A stretch of DNA of 22,253 nt. It comes from Plantago elongata (taxonomy: Eukaryota; Streptophyta; Magnoliopsida; Lamiales; Plantaginaceae). Both the position numbers and the translations under genes were made by a program. How positions within the stretch are numbered: the first letter of the stretch is position 1; the number at the start of each line of letters is the position of its first letter. Below are positions 1 to 10,353 of the stretch, piece after piece. The notes beneath the pieces were generated by a model that was given only the letters and a program-made list of their open reading frames with translations, made no database searches and had not been told where the DNA came from. The stretch is taken from NCBI GenBank assembly GCA_036897095.1, contig JAYMSP010002843.1, positions 1-22,253 on the forward strand. Direction: 5' to 3'.

Positions 1-2118
1 CCAGGCTAGACGAGTAGGTCTGCTAAGTGCAGATCAACGGTAAGTTAGAATCCTAGGTCGAAGTCAGGATACGTAGACAATATTCGAGATTCCCTACGAG
101 TCAGCAATTGGGGAAATAAAATGTCCTACACGTAAAGAATTCCTAAGTAAAATTATCTAACAAGTGCAGAAGGAAAATACAGGGTACAAGTACGAAAGGA
201 TCATACGGGAACAGGTACGCAAACAGGAACAAACACAAGTATGAAAGAGATAAATGATAACAAACTTTCACAGGGCCGAATGCTGAAAGCCAGTAGTCAC
301 TCACCGTTGAGATTTGCTAGCTCAGAAGTTTCAGGTAATCCTGACAAACAGATAGTAATACGGTTTAATATTGGGTAGCTAATATTTTTCTTTATTCAAT
401 TCGACTACTCAGTTATCAAAACGTCGCATTAATTATTTGGTTCAACAGGTACCTATTTAATTTACTTAGCCGGATTCATTTTATAAACAATACTTACTTT
501 ACTTAGCTGTGAGTAGTGATCATAATTATCTTAACCGTATTTTGTCATAATTATCTAACTTGTTGCTTATAATTATTAATCCGGCTAACCGCTGATTCAA
601 ACTTTAACCGTCAGCAGCTTAGTTAGTTAATTCTTAATCGTAATAAATTAGGACTAATCATGATTGGTTTAGCGATTGAATATCAATTAACTAATTTAGT
701 TATCTATAATACTTACGACGATAATTAGCGAATAATTAAGTAACTTAATATTTAATTAATGACTAATTAGTTTAATAATTAATTAAGACCAGTTAACTAG
801 CGACTAAACGTCGTATCAATTATCCTGACTAACAGGTATTTAATCAGCTATTTAATTTACTAGCATTAGTTTACGACCAATAATTCACTTAACATAATTA
901 CCTTAACCGGTTTTAGCGTAATTACCTAGCTCATTAATTATAGCTTAACGTTAATAATTAACCTGGTTAACCGTTAATTAGAGCTTAATCGTTATTAACT
1001 TAATCATAATTAATTAACATTAATCATGATTACTTAGCACTAGTTAATTACGGATTAAAACTAATTAATCATTAATTTAATAATTAATTAAACTAATTAA
1101 TGACAATTACTTATCTATTACAATGATAATTAGCATGTAATTAATTAGCGACTAAAACTTAACACTTTAAATTAGACGATTAATTAACTAAGTACCGATG
1201 AGATAATTACATTAACTACTAACGAACGTAATTAGTAATAAAATAATAATAAACATCGCGAAACTAACCGAATGCTCGTCGAGCGACGGGCAGAGTAACG
1301 GCGTATTTCGAGCAGCCAGGCACAAGCCACGCAAAGCAACGAATGCACGCAACACACGAACAAAAATTAACTAAAACGCGATAATTCGATTTATATCGAA
1401 TTCGAGCATTTACCGGATTTCGGTCGAGTTAACGACTCTTCCGGGTTGGGGATTATTCGATAATCTGTCGAGGTGGGGAGGTTGGCCAGAGGTTGCTCGC
1501 CGGAGATGGGCGGAATTCCACCGGAATTCGGAAAAAGGGGCTGAAACGAAAAGAAACTGTAGATTGAGGGAGGGATAGAGAGCAGAGAGAATGAGCACAG
1601 AGAATGGAGCTGGGCAGGGCTATTTATAGCCGGGAATCGAGTGGGGAGGCGGTGTAGGCGCGGTGGAGGAACGAGCCACGTTCCTCTCTTCCCAGCCACT
1701 CGATCCTCGCGCAATTCTTCCTGCCTAAGCTTCAATCGTGGCGAATTCCGGTCCAATCGAGTCACGTGGTGTAGGCGGTGATGAGGGCGGCGTGTGGATC
1801 GATTTGGGCGGAGTGAAGCAATCGTACGGTGGAGTGTGGCAGCCACGGGGTGGCGTGATGGAGCGCGAGGGGTTGCTAGTGGTGGCACGAGCTGGCGGCG
1901 TGGTGGAGCTGCTAGTAGGCTGCTCGTTCGAATGTCCACGCAAGCCAGTCGAAATCGATCGAGCAGGCTGCTACTGTTTCTCCCCTTTTCCGAATCCGCT
2001 CGACATTAAAATATAAAATTCAAGCTAACTTATTTACGAAATATTTCTACACGTATAAATTATTAAAAATTAATATTTTATTCAGCTACTAAAAATCGAA
2101 AATTTTACGGACCTTACA
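1..2118 (-). mobile_element. Long LTR of a Ty3/Gypsy-like retrotransposon (partial, runs off window start)
   Basis: Read on the minus strand, the segment opens at 2118 with TGTAAGGTCCG, a typical LTR start. About 490 bases later comes a clean TATA box (1620-1629) and a pyrimidine-rich leader. The rest is a very long R/U5-like stretch. Bases 360-1260 are a degenerate TTAATTA-rich repeat field. The GC-rich part (about 1270-1990) is open in several frames, including a 182-codon minus frame at 1391-1939 rich in Arg, Pro and Ser. I take this as compositional, since no domain is visible. No primer-binding site is seen near position 1, so the LTR continues outside. Length above 2.1 kb fits Tekay/Del-type chromovirus LTRs, but that assignment is inference. 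No gag or pol is visible, so it could be a solo LTR. Confidence 0.6.
1620..1629 (-). promoter_or_regulatory. TATA box of the LTR promoter
   Basis: On the minus strand the sequence is CTATAAATAG inside a GC-rich context. It is followed downstream (toward lower coordinates) by CT-rich leader sequence, about 490 bases inside the LTR start at 2118. The likely transcription start is around 1590-1600, so transcription would run toward position 1. Confidence 0.55.
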
Positions 2119-3300
2119 ATATCACTGAACTGAAATGAATTGAAGTGCAGAAAAATAGTTATATCGAGTAAATACAAATTGTTTGGATCAATTTTATAAC
2201 AAAATGAAAATTAATGATAAAATGTAAATTCTTTAGAAGTTTAAATTAAGGATGTGTTTAGCAGCATTTTGAGTTTTGGTCTGTTATGTAATAAATTTGT
2301 TAAATTTGTGTTAGAATCAGATGGACTAAAGTGTTACTATCGAATTTTACATGGTATTTAGAGAAATTAGCCCTGTAAAATATAACTAAACATAACTGAA
2401 CTGGATTGAATGGAATTGAACTAAATTAAATTAAACTAAACTGAATAAATTTTAAATTGAAGAGAACATAACCTAATTACAAAATTCTTGTCGAAAGAAT
2501 TTTATTATTCATTTGATGGATCAAAATTCATTAACCACAATTTATTCAATAAATCGCTATTAAGATAATTAAATATATAATGCTCGTACAATTATTGCGT
2601 AAATTTATAGCAGGTAGTAGCATGTTACAATATGTAAGATAGGAGGGTCATGTTGATTGTTGAGGGGACCTAGATGGCATGAAGAAAAGGAACAATGCAT
2701 GATACAAGGGTCATGATGTATGTCTAATAAAGAGGGATCCCAATCTCAATCACACTTGAATCTTATTTGCCTTTTCTCATTTGCCTTTATGCGCCACTCA
2801 TAATAGTATAACCATTACACTTTATACCTTGATAGAATCCGAGATCCGAAATGAATTTAATCTAGTGATCAATCACTTTAGTTCGAGACATATAATCACT
2901 TTAGTTCGAGATATGTCTAGTTATAATTTTGTATGATTATTTATTATATACTCCATTCAATCTAATTTAATGGTTGCGTTTGACAGAATATAAATTTTAA
3001 GAAACAAATAATAAAGTAAAAAGTGAAGTAATAAATTATAAGTGTGATTTAATAAAGTATATGCAATTTATACTTCTCCAACGTGTATTCTACTTATAGC
3101 ATGTTACCTGGGGGGTACAAATTTCAAATTGAAGTTCACCAAATGGAAAATCTACATATTTTATTTATTCTTTTACTATTTCATTCACTCTCTTACCTAC
3201 TCTTTTTTAATGTTTATCAATTTCCTCCTACTTACCGCATATTGCACTGCCTCACTTTAAAGGTTGTGCTATAATTATACTATATGTATTAAATATTATA
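2119..3300. other. AT-rich spacer without recognisable gene
   Basis: No supported coding region. It holds degenerate AACTGAATTGAA-type runs (2120-2155 and 2385-2450) and one exact-looking short tandem duplication at 2871-2916. The open frame at 3083-3274 is AT-rich with no domain and is not called. Confidence 0.6.
2871..2916. repeat. 23-bp tandem duplication
   Basis: Two adjacent copies of a unit beginning AATCACTTTAGTTCGAGA, at 2871-2893 and 2894-2916, differ only near their ends. Simple local duplication. Confidence 0.7.
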
Positions 3301-3399
3301 TTTTTTCTTTTTGAAACGAGAATATAGTATCAAACTCCAAAAAATAATACAAAGCAGGAGGCGATCCGAAGATCCAACCTAGTGTAATAAAAAACCACA

Positions 3400-3945
3400 A
3401 AAATTAAAAAAATCTATTTAACATGAGACGTCCAATGTGGGGTCGTAACCTATGTATTAACCAAACCCTACGAATCACAGTATTAATGATTTGTTGTGCT
3501 ATCTGAGGGACCATATTATTATTATCAAACCAAATATGATTTTTGTGTTGCCACACCTCGTAAACCGTCTCACAAAAGCCAACTTGAGTATTCTACTTCT
3601 CCAATTTTTACTCTTTGTATATCTCAATATCCACCGCATCTCGTCCGTCCACATTTGGGGCACATGATGGACGCCCAACTAGTGCACAACTTCTGTTCAT
3701 ATATATGGTCGAGTTTCGTTGCAGTCAAAAAATAAATGTTCTCTTGTCTCTATAGCCGAACAGATCTAAGTTGCAATTGGCATCATTCAGTATCTCAAAC
3801 CGAAGTAGACGCTCTTTTGTGGCAAGTCGATCATGGCACATCATCCAAGTGACCAATGCTCTTGGATGAGCCATCATTCCAGATATAAGTTGTTTCCATT
3901 CGACCTCCGGCCAATCAGGTAACAACTCTCAATACATTACACATG
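3400..3945 (-). pseudogene. LINE (non-LTR retrotransposon) 3' remnant with zf-RVT region
   Basis: The minus strand from about 3925 to 3725 reads WPEVEWKQLISGMMAHPRAL, then the characteristic RLATKERLLRFEI block. This is the signature of the zinc-binding zf-RVT region that follows reverse transcriptase in plant L1-type LINEs. Further down in shifted frames come a block resembling the LFF-DC-E-R-VW region, the motif YEVWQHKNHIWFDN, and IINTVIRRVW, all usual near the LINE C-terminus. The pieces lie in different frames with stops between them, so the copy is dead. The reverse transcriptase and endonuclease domains are not seen. The family is plain from these motifs; the element name is not known. 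Confidence 0.75.
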
Positions 3946-4123
3946 TCTTGAACTTCGGGGCCTACTGCATTGTACTCCAAGTGTTGTTCCCTCCGATCAT
4001 CGATCTACACTGCATTATTCCTTTCATAGCCCACGAGCTGGTTAGGGGTATCGTAGCCACTAAATGTTGTATTATACAACACATTAGAGTAATAAATAAA
4101 GATTCCTGATTAAAATGTAGGTT

Positions 4124-4128
4124 GATTA
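4124..4128. repeat. Target-site duplication GATTA, left copy
   Basis: GATTA directly precedes the LTR at 4129. The same five bases directly follow it at 4445-4449, as expected for an LTR-element insertion. Confidence 0.6.
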
Positions 4129-4444
4129 TGTAACGCCCCAGAATTTCAAGTCAGATTCATAGAACTTAATTAAAGGGGTTGAGAACTTTACTCATATCAA
4201 TAAGGTGCACATTTATATTCTGGAATCCACCTAGAAGAACTCCAGAGTCAATTGTGCTTGCTCAGGAGCAATCCTAGTATGGGTGACCAACTGAGAAGTT
4301 TTCTGATTCGCACACTCAAAGTTTGCGGGAAAGGACTTGTATTAGTACAAAGGGGTCAACATATCAACTGATGAGTTGCCCATGAGAGACTGTGCTGGTC
4401 CAAAATATCAGGGCTCGAACCGATTAGAGGTCCGGGTCGTTATG
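4129..4444 (+). mobile_element. Solo LTR of a Cassandra-like TRIM with 5S rRNA-like core
   Basis: The 316-bp unit starts TGTAACGCCCC and ends GGTCGTTATG, so the termini are near-inverted (TGTAACG/CGTTAYR), and GATTA flanks both sides. Its middle resembles plant 5S rRNA and keeps the internal pol III promoter order (box A-like, intermediate, box C-like). Cassandra elements are the known plant TRIMs that carry 5S sequence in their LTRs, and this length fits. The last two bases are TG rather than the usual CA, probably decay. No second LTR or primer site is adjacent, so it is a solo LTR. Pol III activity is not shown. Confidence 0.75.
4204..4316 (+). ncRNA. 5S rRNA-like segment inside the Cassandra-like LTR
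   Basis: Similarity to plant 5S rRNA runs from the GGTGC start to the closing GCAC. The clearest blocks are AGAACTCC at about 4236, a box A-like AGTCAATTGTGCTTGCTC (4246-4263), and a box C-like stretch containing TATGGGTGACC (4277-4300). It is diverged and shortened in the 5' half, so it is a retroelement module and not a functional ribosomal gene. Confidence 0.7.
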
Positions 4445-5641
4445 GATTATACTTATAAAACCAATAGTTTATCTAATTTTAACAAGTCCTTTGATTTTTG
4501 TATTTGATGAATGAAAAAAGCTCGAAACAATTTAAAATCGAACATCACAAATGCTCACAAGAGACGGTCTCTATTTAGAGACGGTCCACATTACATAGAA
4601 AATCACACAAGATATTAATTAAAATATCTGTGTTATTAATAAAATAAGTCTTGTTATAATAAGAAATAACTCGGGTTCTGAAGGATATTTCCCAACTTCT
4701 CAAACTCAGTTCATCCATCCTCCCTTCCTAGTATTCAAAAGAAAGAAAAAGTAAACCAGCCCTTATTATTAGGTGTCCATCCATGAAATGAATGGAATAG
4801 CATAATTGAGGCGTGGTTGCAGGAGACTTTTTATTGTAAAAGTATTGACTAATGAGAGTCTCTGTCTCCTCTTTAATTTATCTTTTGGTGCATTTAGTTT
4901 CATGATTTCTCGTGAATCCATCTCTATCTTTTTCACTAGGACAATACACGTAGAGCTGATCGAGCATCATCAATACCAAAAGCAAACATACTATACTATC
5001 TATCGGGACATTGTTTTAGTCGGTATATACTGTATCTTCTTATCTTACACAAACCAAAATAAAATCCGAACTTTCCTCTTCCATCACCTCAGACACTGAG
5101 ACTGACAGACCACAAAACACCTGACCCGTGAAACCAGAGTACAGCAGTCGCCCAAATTATACAATTTCTTACAAAATTTTCAATTTAACTTAAATTACTC
5201 TCGATATATTATTAAAAAAAATTCAACACGATTATGTAATGTAATTTGAAATGATAATATTCATAATATAATTTTATTAAGTATTAAATTATTACTTTTT
5301 AAGAACAATTAATTATAATTTACCCTAAAACACCAAAGTTTAAGGCTCGTAAAAAGTGAAAACATATGTAAAGAAAGAAATATATTAAATAAATTATTCA
5401 GTAGGTGTTATAAGTAATAAAAGTGAGATGGCGTATTTTCAAATGAAAAAGTGGGAAAGTTAGAAATTCCACGTACTAAAAGAAAATGTGAGAATTAGAT
5501 TGAATTACTATTTTATTTCATAATGTATGATACTAAGATACTACATTTTTAATGAATTTAATTCAATTGAATCGAACATAATTATAATATAAAATATAAA
5601 TAGATATTAAAATTGAACTAAACTAACTGAGTTTGAACTGT
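4445..5641. other. AT-rich region without recognisable gene
   Basis: No coding region is supported. It contains a perfect 13-bp palindrome at 4560-4572 (AGAGACGGTCTCT) followed by a second AGAGACGGTC, a motif common in dispersed plant repeats. The open frame 4806-5099 has no recognisable motif. Bases 5160-5640 are very AT-rich. Confidence 0.55.
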
Positions 5642-5900
5642 TAATGATCGTTGGCTAAAGTGGTAAGAGTTTGAGTTCATTTAAATAAGATTTAGGTTTC
5701 GAATTTTGTGGATAAAAAAAATCATCGTTGAAAGAGCCACTCCTCAGAAAGGGTCTTAGTTCATTTAAACAAGATTTAGGTTTCGAATTTTGTGAATGTA
5801 AAAAATCATCGTCGAAAGAGCCACTCCTTAGAAAGGGTCTTATAGTGTTCGACTGGATTAGACGCATTTACGGATACTAATGAAAAATAAAAATAAATGA
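5642..5900 (+). mobile_element. tRNA-derived SINE-like element with internal duplication
   Basis: A box A-like TGGCTAAAGTGG (5652-5663) is followed by a box B-like GGTTTCGAATTTT (from 5695), the spacing and order of a tRNA-type pol III promoter. The body ends in an A-rich tail near 5880-5900. An 84-bp segment that includes box B is present twice in tandem (5675-5758 and 5759-5842). SINE assignment rests on the promoter boxes and tail; flanking target duplications were not identified. Confidence 0.55.
5675..5842. repeat. 84-bp tandem duplication within the SINE-like element
   Basis: Units 5675-5758 and 5759-5842 both begin GTTCATTTAAA and end AAAGGGTCTTA. Only a handful of differences are visible. 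Both carry the box B-like motif. Confidence 0.8.
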
Positions 5901-6643
5901 GTTTGTAGGCAAAAGATTAGCCGAGGCTGTTCGGTTCCATCACCTGCCTGCCTGCATTTTCCTTGATACAATTACAATTTTCAAACATCCTCTCTCTCAT
6001 TTTTCTTCTTTTCCTCCAAATACATCTACTCCATTTCTTGCACATTTCCAGCTCTCCTTCATTCAGGTGTATTAGGTAGAATTCCAATCAAGAATTCTTG
6101 GCTTCTGTAACTAATTGAAATAGGTGGTTTTAATCTACAAGTTGGTTCTGTATTATTCTTTTCCACCGAAAAAAACACTTCTTTTTCACTTTCTTGCTAC
6201 ATTTCAGCTACTCTTTGTTTTTAGTGGTTTTGACTACTTGTCTATGTTTGTATCAAGAATCTGCTGGTTGCACATTTTACCATCCAACAATGCAAGAAAT
6301 TTGACTACTGGGGTTCTGTAGTTGGAAGGCTCTTCACCTTCTTTCTACCTTTCTTGCTTCTTTTCAGTTTTGCTGATTTTGGCTATTAGTTCAGTATTCG
6401 GTTTGATAATGTGCAAGAAAGTTGAGATTTTGAGAGGTGGATTCTCTAGTTGAAGGCTTTTGCTTGGAGAATAATAAGTGAATATACCAATTTGGTTGCT
6501 TTTCAATGTTTTCTAGCTTAGAAATGATTGATGGTTGTATATTATTGGGAGAATTGGATGCTTTTGCTGTAGCCTTTTCTCACCAAGTAAAGTAAAGGCA
6601 GCATCTTTGCTTGTTCCATTGAGAAAAAACAAAACAAAACAAA
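5901..6643 (+). promoter_or_regulatory. Promoter and 5' leader of the PXC3-like receptor gene
   Basis: CT-rich sequence at about 5985-6060 (TCCTCTCTCTC, then CTTCTTTTCC) is typical of plant leaders, so transcription probably starts near there; no convincing TATA box is seen. The leader would be about 650 bases and holds upstream ATGs at 6124 and 6535. A leader intron is plausible: donors such as CAG|GTGTAT (about 6067) and acceptors such as GCTGTAG (about 6572) or AAGGCAG (about 6601) exist. The splice choice cannot be decided from sequence alone. Confidence 0.4.
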
Positions 6644-9596
6644 ATGCAATCTTTGAGTTTGTTGTGTATTTCCCTTCTTGGGTTGCTCCTCCTGTCAACT
6701 GTGTATTCCCAAGAACACAATGATGAGGCAACATTGGTAGCAATTGGGAAAGAGTTTAGGTTAAGTGGTTGGAGTACAAATATCAGCTCAGATTATTGTC
6801 AATGGCCTGGAATTTTTTGCAGCTCAAACAACTCATTTGTGGAGAGGCTTGATCTTTCTCATCATGGCTTGCAAGGTAATTTCACTCTCATATCTCAACT
6901 CAGAGCACTCAAATGGCTTGACATTTCATACAATAATTTCCATGGAAACATTCCCCCTGCATTTGGGGACTTGTCTAGGCTTGAGTTTCTTGATTTGTCA
7001 TTTAACAATTTTGATGGTTCAATCCCTATTGAGCTTGGTAGGTTGAGAAACCTCAGAGCATTGAATCTTTCCAATAATCTGCTTACCGGTGTGATACCAG
7101 ATGAGCTAGAGGGACTAGTTAACCTGCAGGGTTTGCAGTTGTTTACTAATAGGCTCAATGGATCTATACCTGTATGGATTGGGAATTTGACTCACCTTAG
7201 AGTGTTTACTGCCTATGAGAATGAGCTTAGTGGCTTTATTCCGGATAGGTTGGGATCAGTTTCTGAGCTTAAGTTGTTGAATTTGCATTCAAATCGACTT
7301 GAAGGATCGATACCAGATGGTATTTTCGCTGGGGAGAAGCTTGAGACCTTGGTTTTGACACAGAATCGATTGAGTGGCTATATACCGGAGTCGATTGGTA
7401 ATTGTAGTGGTCTTTCTAGTGTCCGGATTGGGAATAACAATTTGATTGGAGGGATTCCTAGAGAAATTGGCAATGTAACTAGCCTTGCTTATTTTGAAGC
7501 GGATAATAACAATCTATCTGGTGAGATTGTGAAAGAATTCTCGAAATGTTCGAATTTGACCCTGCTCAATTTGGCTTCAAATGGTTTCACTGGAACTGTT
7601 CCGATGGAGTTTGGGTTACTGAATAGTCTGCAGGAGTTGATTGTTTCTGGAAACAGTCTTTTTGGAGAAATTCCGGTATCAGTTCTGAGAGGCAAAAGTC
7701 TGAACAAGCTTGACTTGAGCAATAATCGGTTTAATGGGAGTATACCGCAGAGCATCTGCAATACGTCTCGACTACAGTTCTTGTTATTAGGTCAGAATTC
7801 GATAAGAGGGGAGATACCCCACGAAATTGGAAACTGCATGAAGTTACTTGAGCTTCAACTGGGGAGCAACTATCTAACAGGGAGTATTCCTCCCGAGATA
7901 GGTCGAATCAAGAATCTGCAGATTGCTTTGAATTTAAGTTCAAACCATTTACATGGACAGTTGCCTGAAGATCTTGGAAGGCTTGATAAGCTTGTTTCTT
8001 TGGACTTGTCCAATAACCAGCTCTATGGAAGCATTCCGTTGGCTCTTCAGGGTATGTTGAGTTTGATTGAAGTTAATTTTTCAAATAATCAGTTCAGCGG
8101 GCCAATACCCTCATTTAATCCTTTTCAAAAGAGCCTAAATTCGAGCTTTATGGGAAACAGAGGGTTATGTGGTGAGCCTTTGAGCATTCCTTGTGGAGGT
8201 TCGAATGATAGTGACGCTTATCACCATAAGGTTTCTTATAAGATCGTTTTAGCAGTTATCGGTTCAGGTTTGGCTGTTTTCACAGCTGTGACAGTTGTGG
8301 TCATGCTGTTCATGATGAGGGAGAAACAAGAAAAAGCAGCAAAAGATGCAGGAACAGTAGCTGATGAGAAGGACGAGAAGCCGGTGATTTTAGCAGGAAA
8401 TGTTTTTGTTGAGAACCTAAAGCAAGCTATTGACTTCGAGGCTGTGGCTAAAGCTACAATGAAAGAATCAAATAAACTCAACGCTGGAACATTCAGCACT
8501 GTATATAAAGCAGAAATGCCTTCCGGCATGATATTGTCAGTTAGAAAACTTAAATCGATGGACAACACTCTGGTCCATCATCGAAGTAGGATGATCCGGG
8601 AAGTTGAGAAGCTTAGTAAGCTGTGCCATGATAATTTGATGAGACCGATTGGGTTCGTTTTGTATGAAGATACTGTTCTTTTGTTGCATCAGTATTATTC
8701 AAATGGGACATTGGCACAATTTCTTCATGAGTCGTCCAAGTGCCCAGATTATAAACCAGATTGGCCTGCAAGACTTGCCATTGCGATTGGAGTGGCCGAA
8801 GGGTTAGCATTTCTTCACAGTGTGGCTATTATCCATCTCGATATTTCTTCAGGTAATGTAGTTCTGGATTCAAATCTAAATCCTTTGGCTGGCGAAGTTG
8901 AAATATCAAAGCTCCTTGATCCATCACGAGGGACTGCAAGTATTAGTGCAGTTGCTGGTTCATTTGGTTACATTCCTCCAGGTACTTCTCTTTCTACCTT
9001 GCAACCCGTTGCTTTCTAATGCGATGCATACATTAGACATACATGTATTTGCTCCTGTATGAAATCTGTCATAGACCTGGCCTGAAATCTATACTATGAC
9101 TAGTATCATGGTTTTCTTAAGCAGGTTGTTGGCTTCTCAAGTATTGCTTGCAACTTGCAAATAAAACTTCTTGCTATTCAGTAGTGTCTTATTCCAAGAT
9201 ACAGGCATGATTAAGTTAGAGTTTTCTAATAAGATTATCTTATGTTTCCGTTTGGCTTTTGTACACACAGAGTATGCATACACTATGCTTGTTACTGCAC
9301 CAGGAAATGTTTACAGTTATGGTGTTGTTTTACTTGAGATCCTCACAACTCGAGTACCAGTTGATGAGGATTTCGGTGAAGGGATCGACCTGGTGAAGTG
9401 GGTTCACACAGCACCTGCACGAGGAGAAACACCAGAACAGATCCTTGACGCAAAGCTAAGCACCATTTCTTTTGCTTGGAGAAAAGAAATGCTAGCTGCT
9501 CTAAAGGTAGCGTTGCTCTGCACGGACTTGACTCCAGCCAAACGGCCCAAAATGAAGAAGGTGGTCGAAATGCTCCGTGAAATCAACCAGAATTAG
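6644..9596 (+). CDS. PXC3: LRR receptor-like (pseudo)kinase, PXC3-like
   Basis: Two exons, 6644-8981 and 9271-9596, joined over a 289-bp GT-AG intron that splits a Glu codon (phase 1), give 887 aa, about the length of Arabidopsis PXC3 (At2g41820). Residues 1-22 are a signal peptide. A paired-cysteine cap (C52, C59) precedes about 18 leucine-rich repeats (about 66-505), then an LRR C-cap (GLCG...C), one membrane helix (about 534-558) and a kinase-like domain (about 608-880). Sequence blocks such as SFGYIPPEYAYT and APGNVYSYGVVLLE match PXC3 closely. PXC proteins are relatives of TDR/PXY, tied to vascular development. Key catalytic residues are altered: the VAIK lysine position is R634, HRD is H731-L-D733, and DFG is replaced by G750-E-V-E. 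It is probably a signalling pseudokinase at the plasma membrane. The first ATG giving the signal peptide was chosen. Orthology is strong; ligand and partners are unknown. Confidence 0.95.
8982..9270 (+). other. Intron of the PXC3-like gene
   Basis: Donor CCAG|GTACTT and acceptor ACACACAG|AGTATG restore the conserved PPEYAYT block in frame. Retention would end the protein 12 codons into the intron and remove the C-terminal kinase lobe. Confidence 0.92.
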
Positions 9597-9927
9597 GAGA
9601 AGGGCGCATTTGAATGCACAAAGATTAACTTCAGATGATGATATTGTAACAAGCTGAAGTCCTTACTGGAACTAAGTGCGTTCAGGTCCCGTGTGTAGCC
9701 TCGTCTTCATCAGTGGAAGTTGTATGATCTGTATTGATAGAAATTGATGGCCATGAAGCAAAAAGGGTTATGATCCAATCACTGTATTTATGTCTTTTAC
9801 AGGCCTCAAATAACAGTATTGGGTATTTGGACCTTCTATACAAGAAATTGTTTTGCATGTGAATATAGTAAGCTGTATGTTGCACTCCTACAGTCCTACA
9901 ACAAGTATTCAAATAGAAATGGAAACC

Positions 9928-10047
9928 AACGAAGATACATACTGCAAAAATGTGTAAATTTGCGTTGTGTAAGATTTATAAGATGTTTCTAACGAAGATG
10001 CATACTGCAAAAACGTGTAAATTTGCATTGTGTAAGATTTATAAGAT
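9928..10047. repeat. 57-bp direct repeat, two copies 63 bp apart
   Basis: Copies at 9928-9984 and 9991-10047 both start AACGAAGAT and end GATTTATAAGAT. They differ at three positions by eye and are separated by six bases. Confidence 0.85.
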
Positions 10048-10159
10048 TACATCTGTGTTAACTATCTAAATAAAAAGTAGGAACAAAATTCTACACCCGA
10101 ACCTATACAACCTTCAAAATACAAAATCTTCTTTTAAAACACGTACTTTCTCTAACTCA

Positions 10160-10179
10160 CCCCCCCCCCCCCCCCCCCC
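10160..10179. repeat. Poly-C tract (20 C)
   Basis: An uninterrupted run of 20 C on the plus strand. Length may be unreliable because homopolymers are prone to sequencing error. Confidence 0.85.
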
Positions 10180-10353
10180 AATCTCCACAAAATCATAACA
10201 CTCAACAATGGTGCAAGGGTGAATCTCAAGCCCCAAATACAGAGATACATACATGTACACACCATAATATCACATCATAGTCATAATATCTTTAGTATTG
10301 ATCACTTGTCAAAACGATACACTTTTAGCTCACATCAAATATACACTATGGCC

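Larger units (their letters stand above)
9597..10344 (+). other. 3' flank of the PXC3-like gene
   Basis: Probably 3' UTR for roughly the first 300 bases, then spacer. No clear AATAAA polyadenylation signal stands out. It contains a 57-bp direct repeat (9928-10047) and a 20-base C run (10160-10179). No gene is seen. Confidence 0.5.

Noticed and set aside
1391..1939. 182-codon open frame on the minus strand, rich in Pro, Arg and Ser
   Set aside because: It lies across the TATA box and leader of the LTR, shows no domain, and several overlapping frames are open there because the sequence is GC-rich.
2120..2480. Possible MITE built from AACTGAATTGAA words
   Set aside because: No paired termini or target duplication could be fixed; low-complexity AT sequence explains it.
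6895..7158. Antisense frames within the receptor gene
   Set aside because: Shadows of the LRR coding repeats on the other strand.
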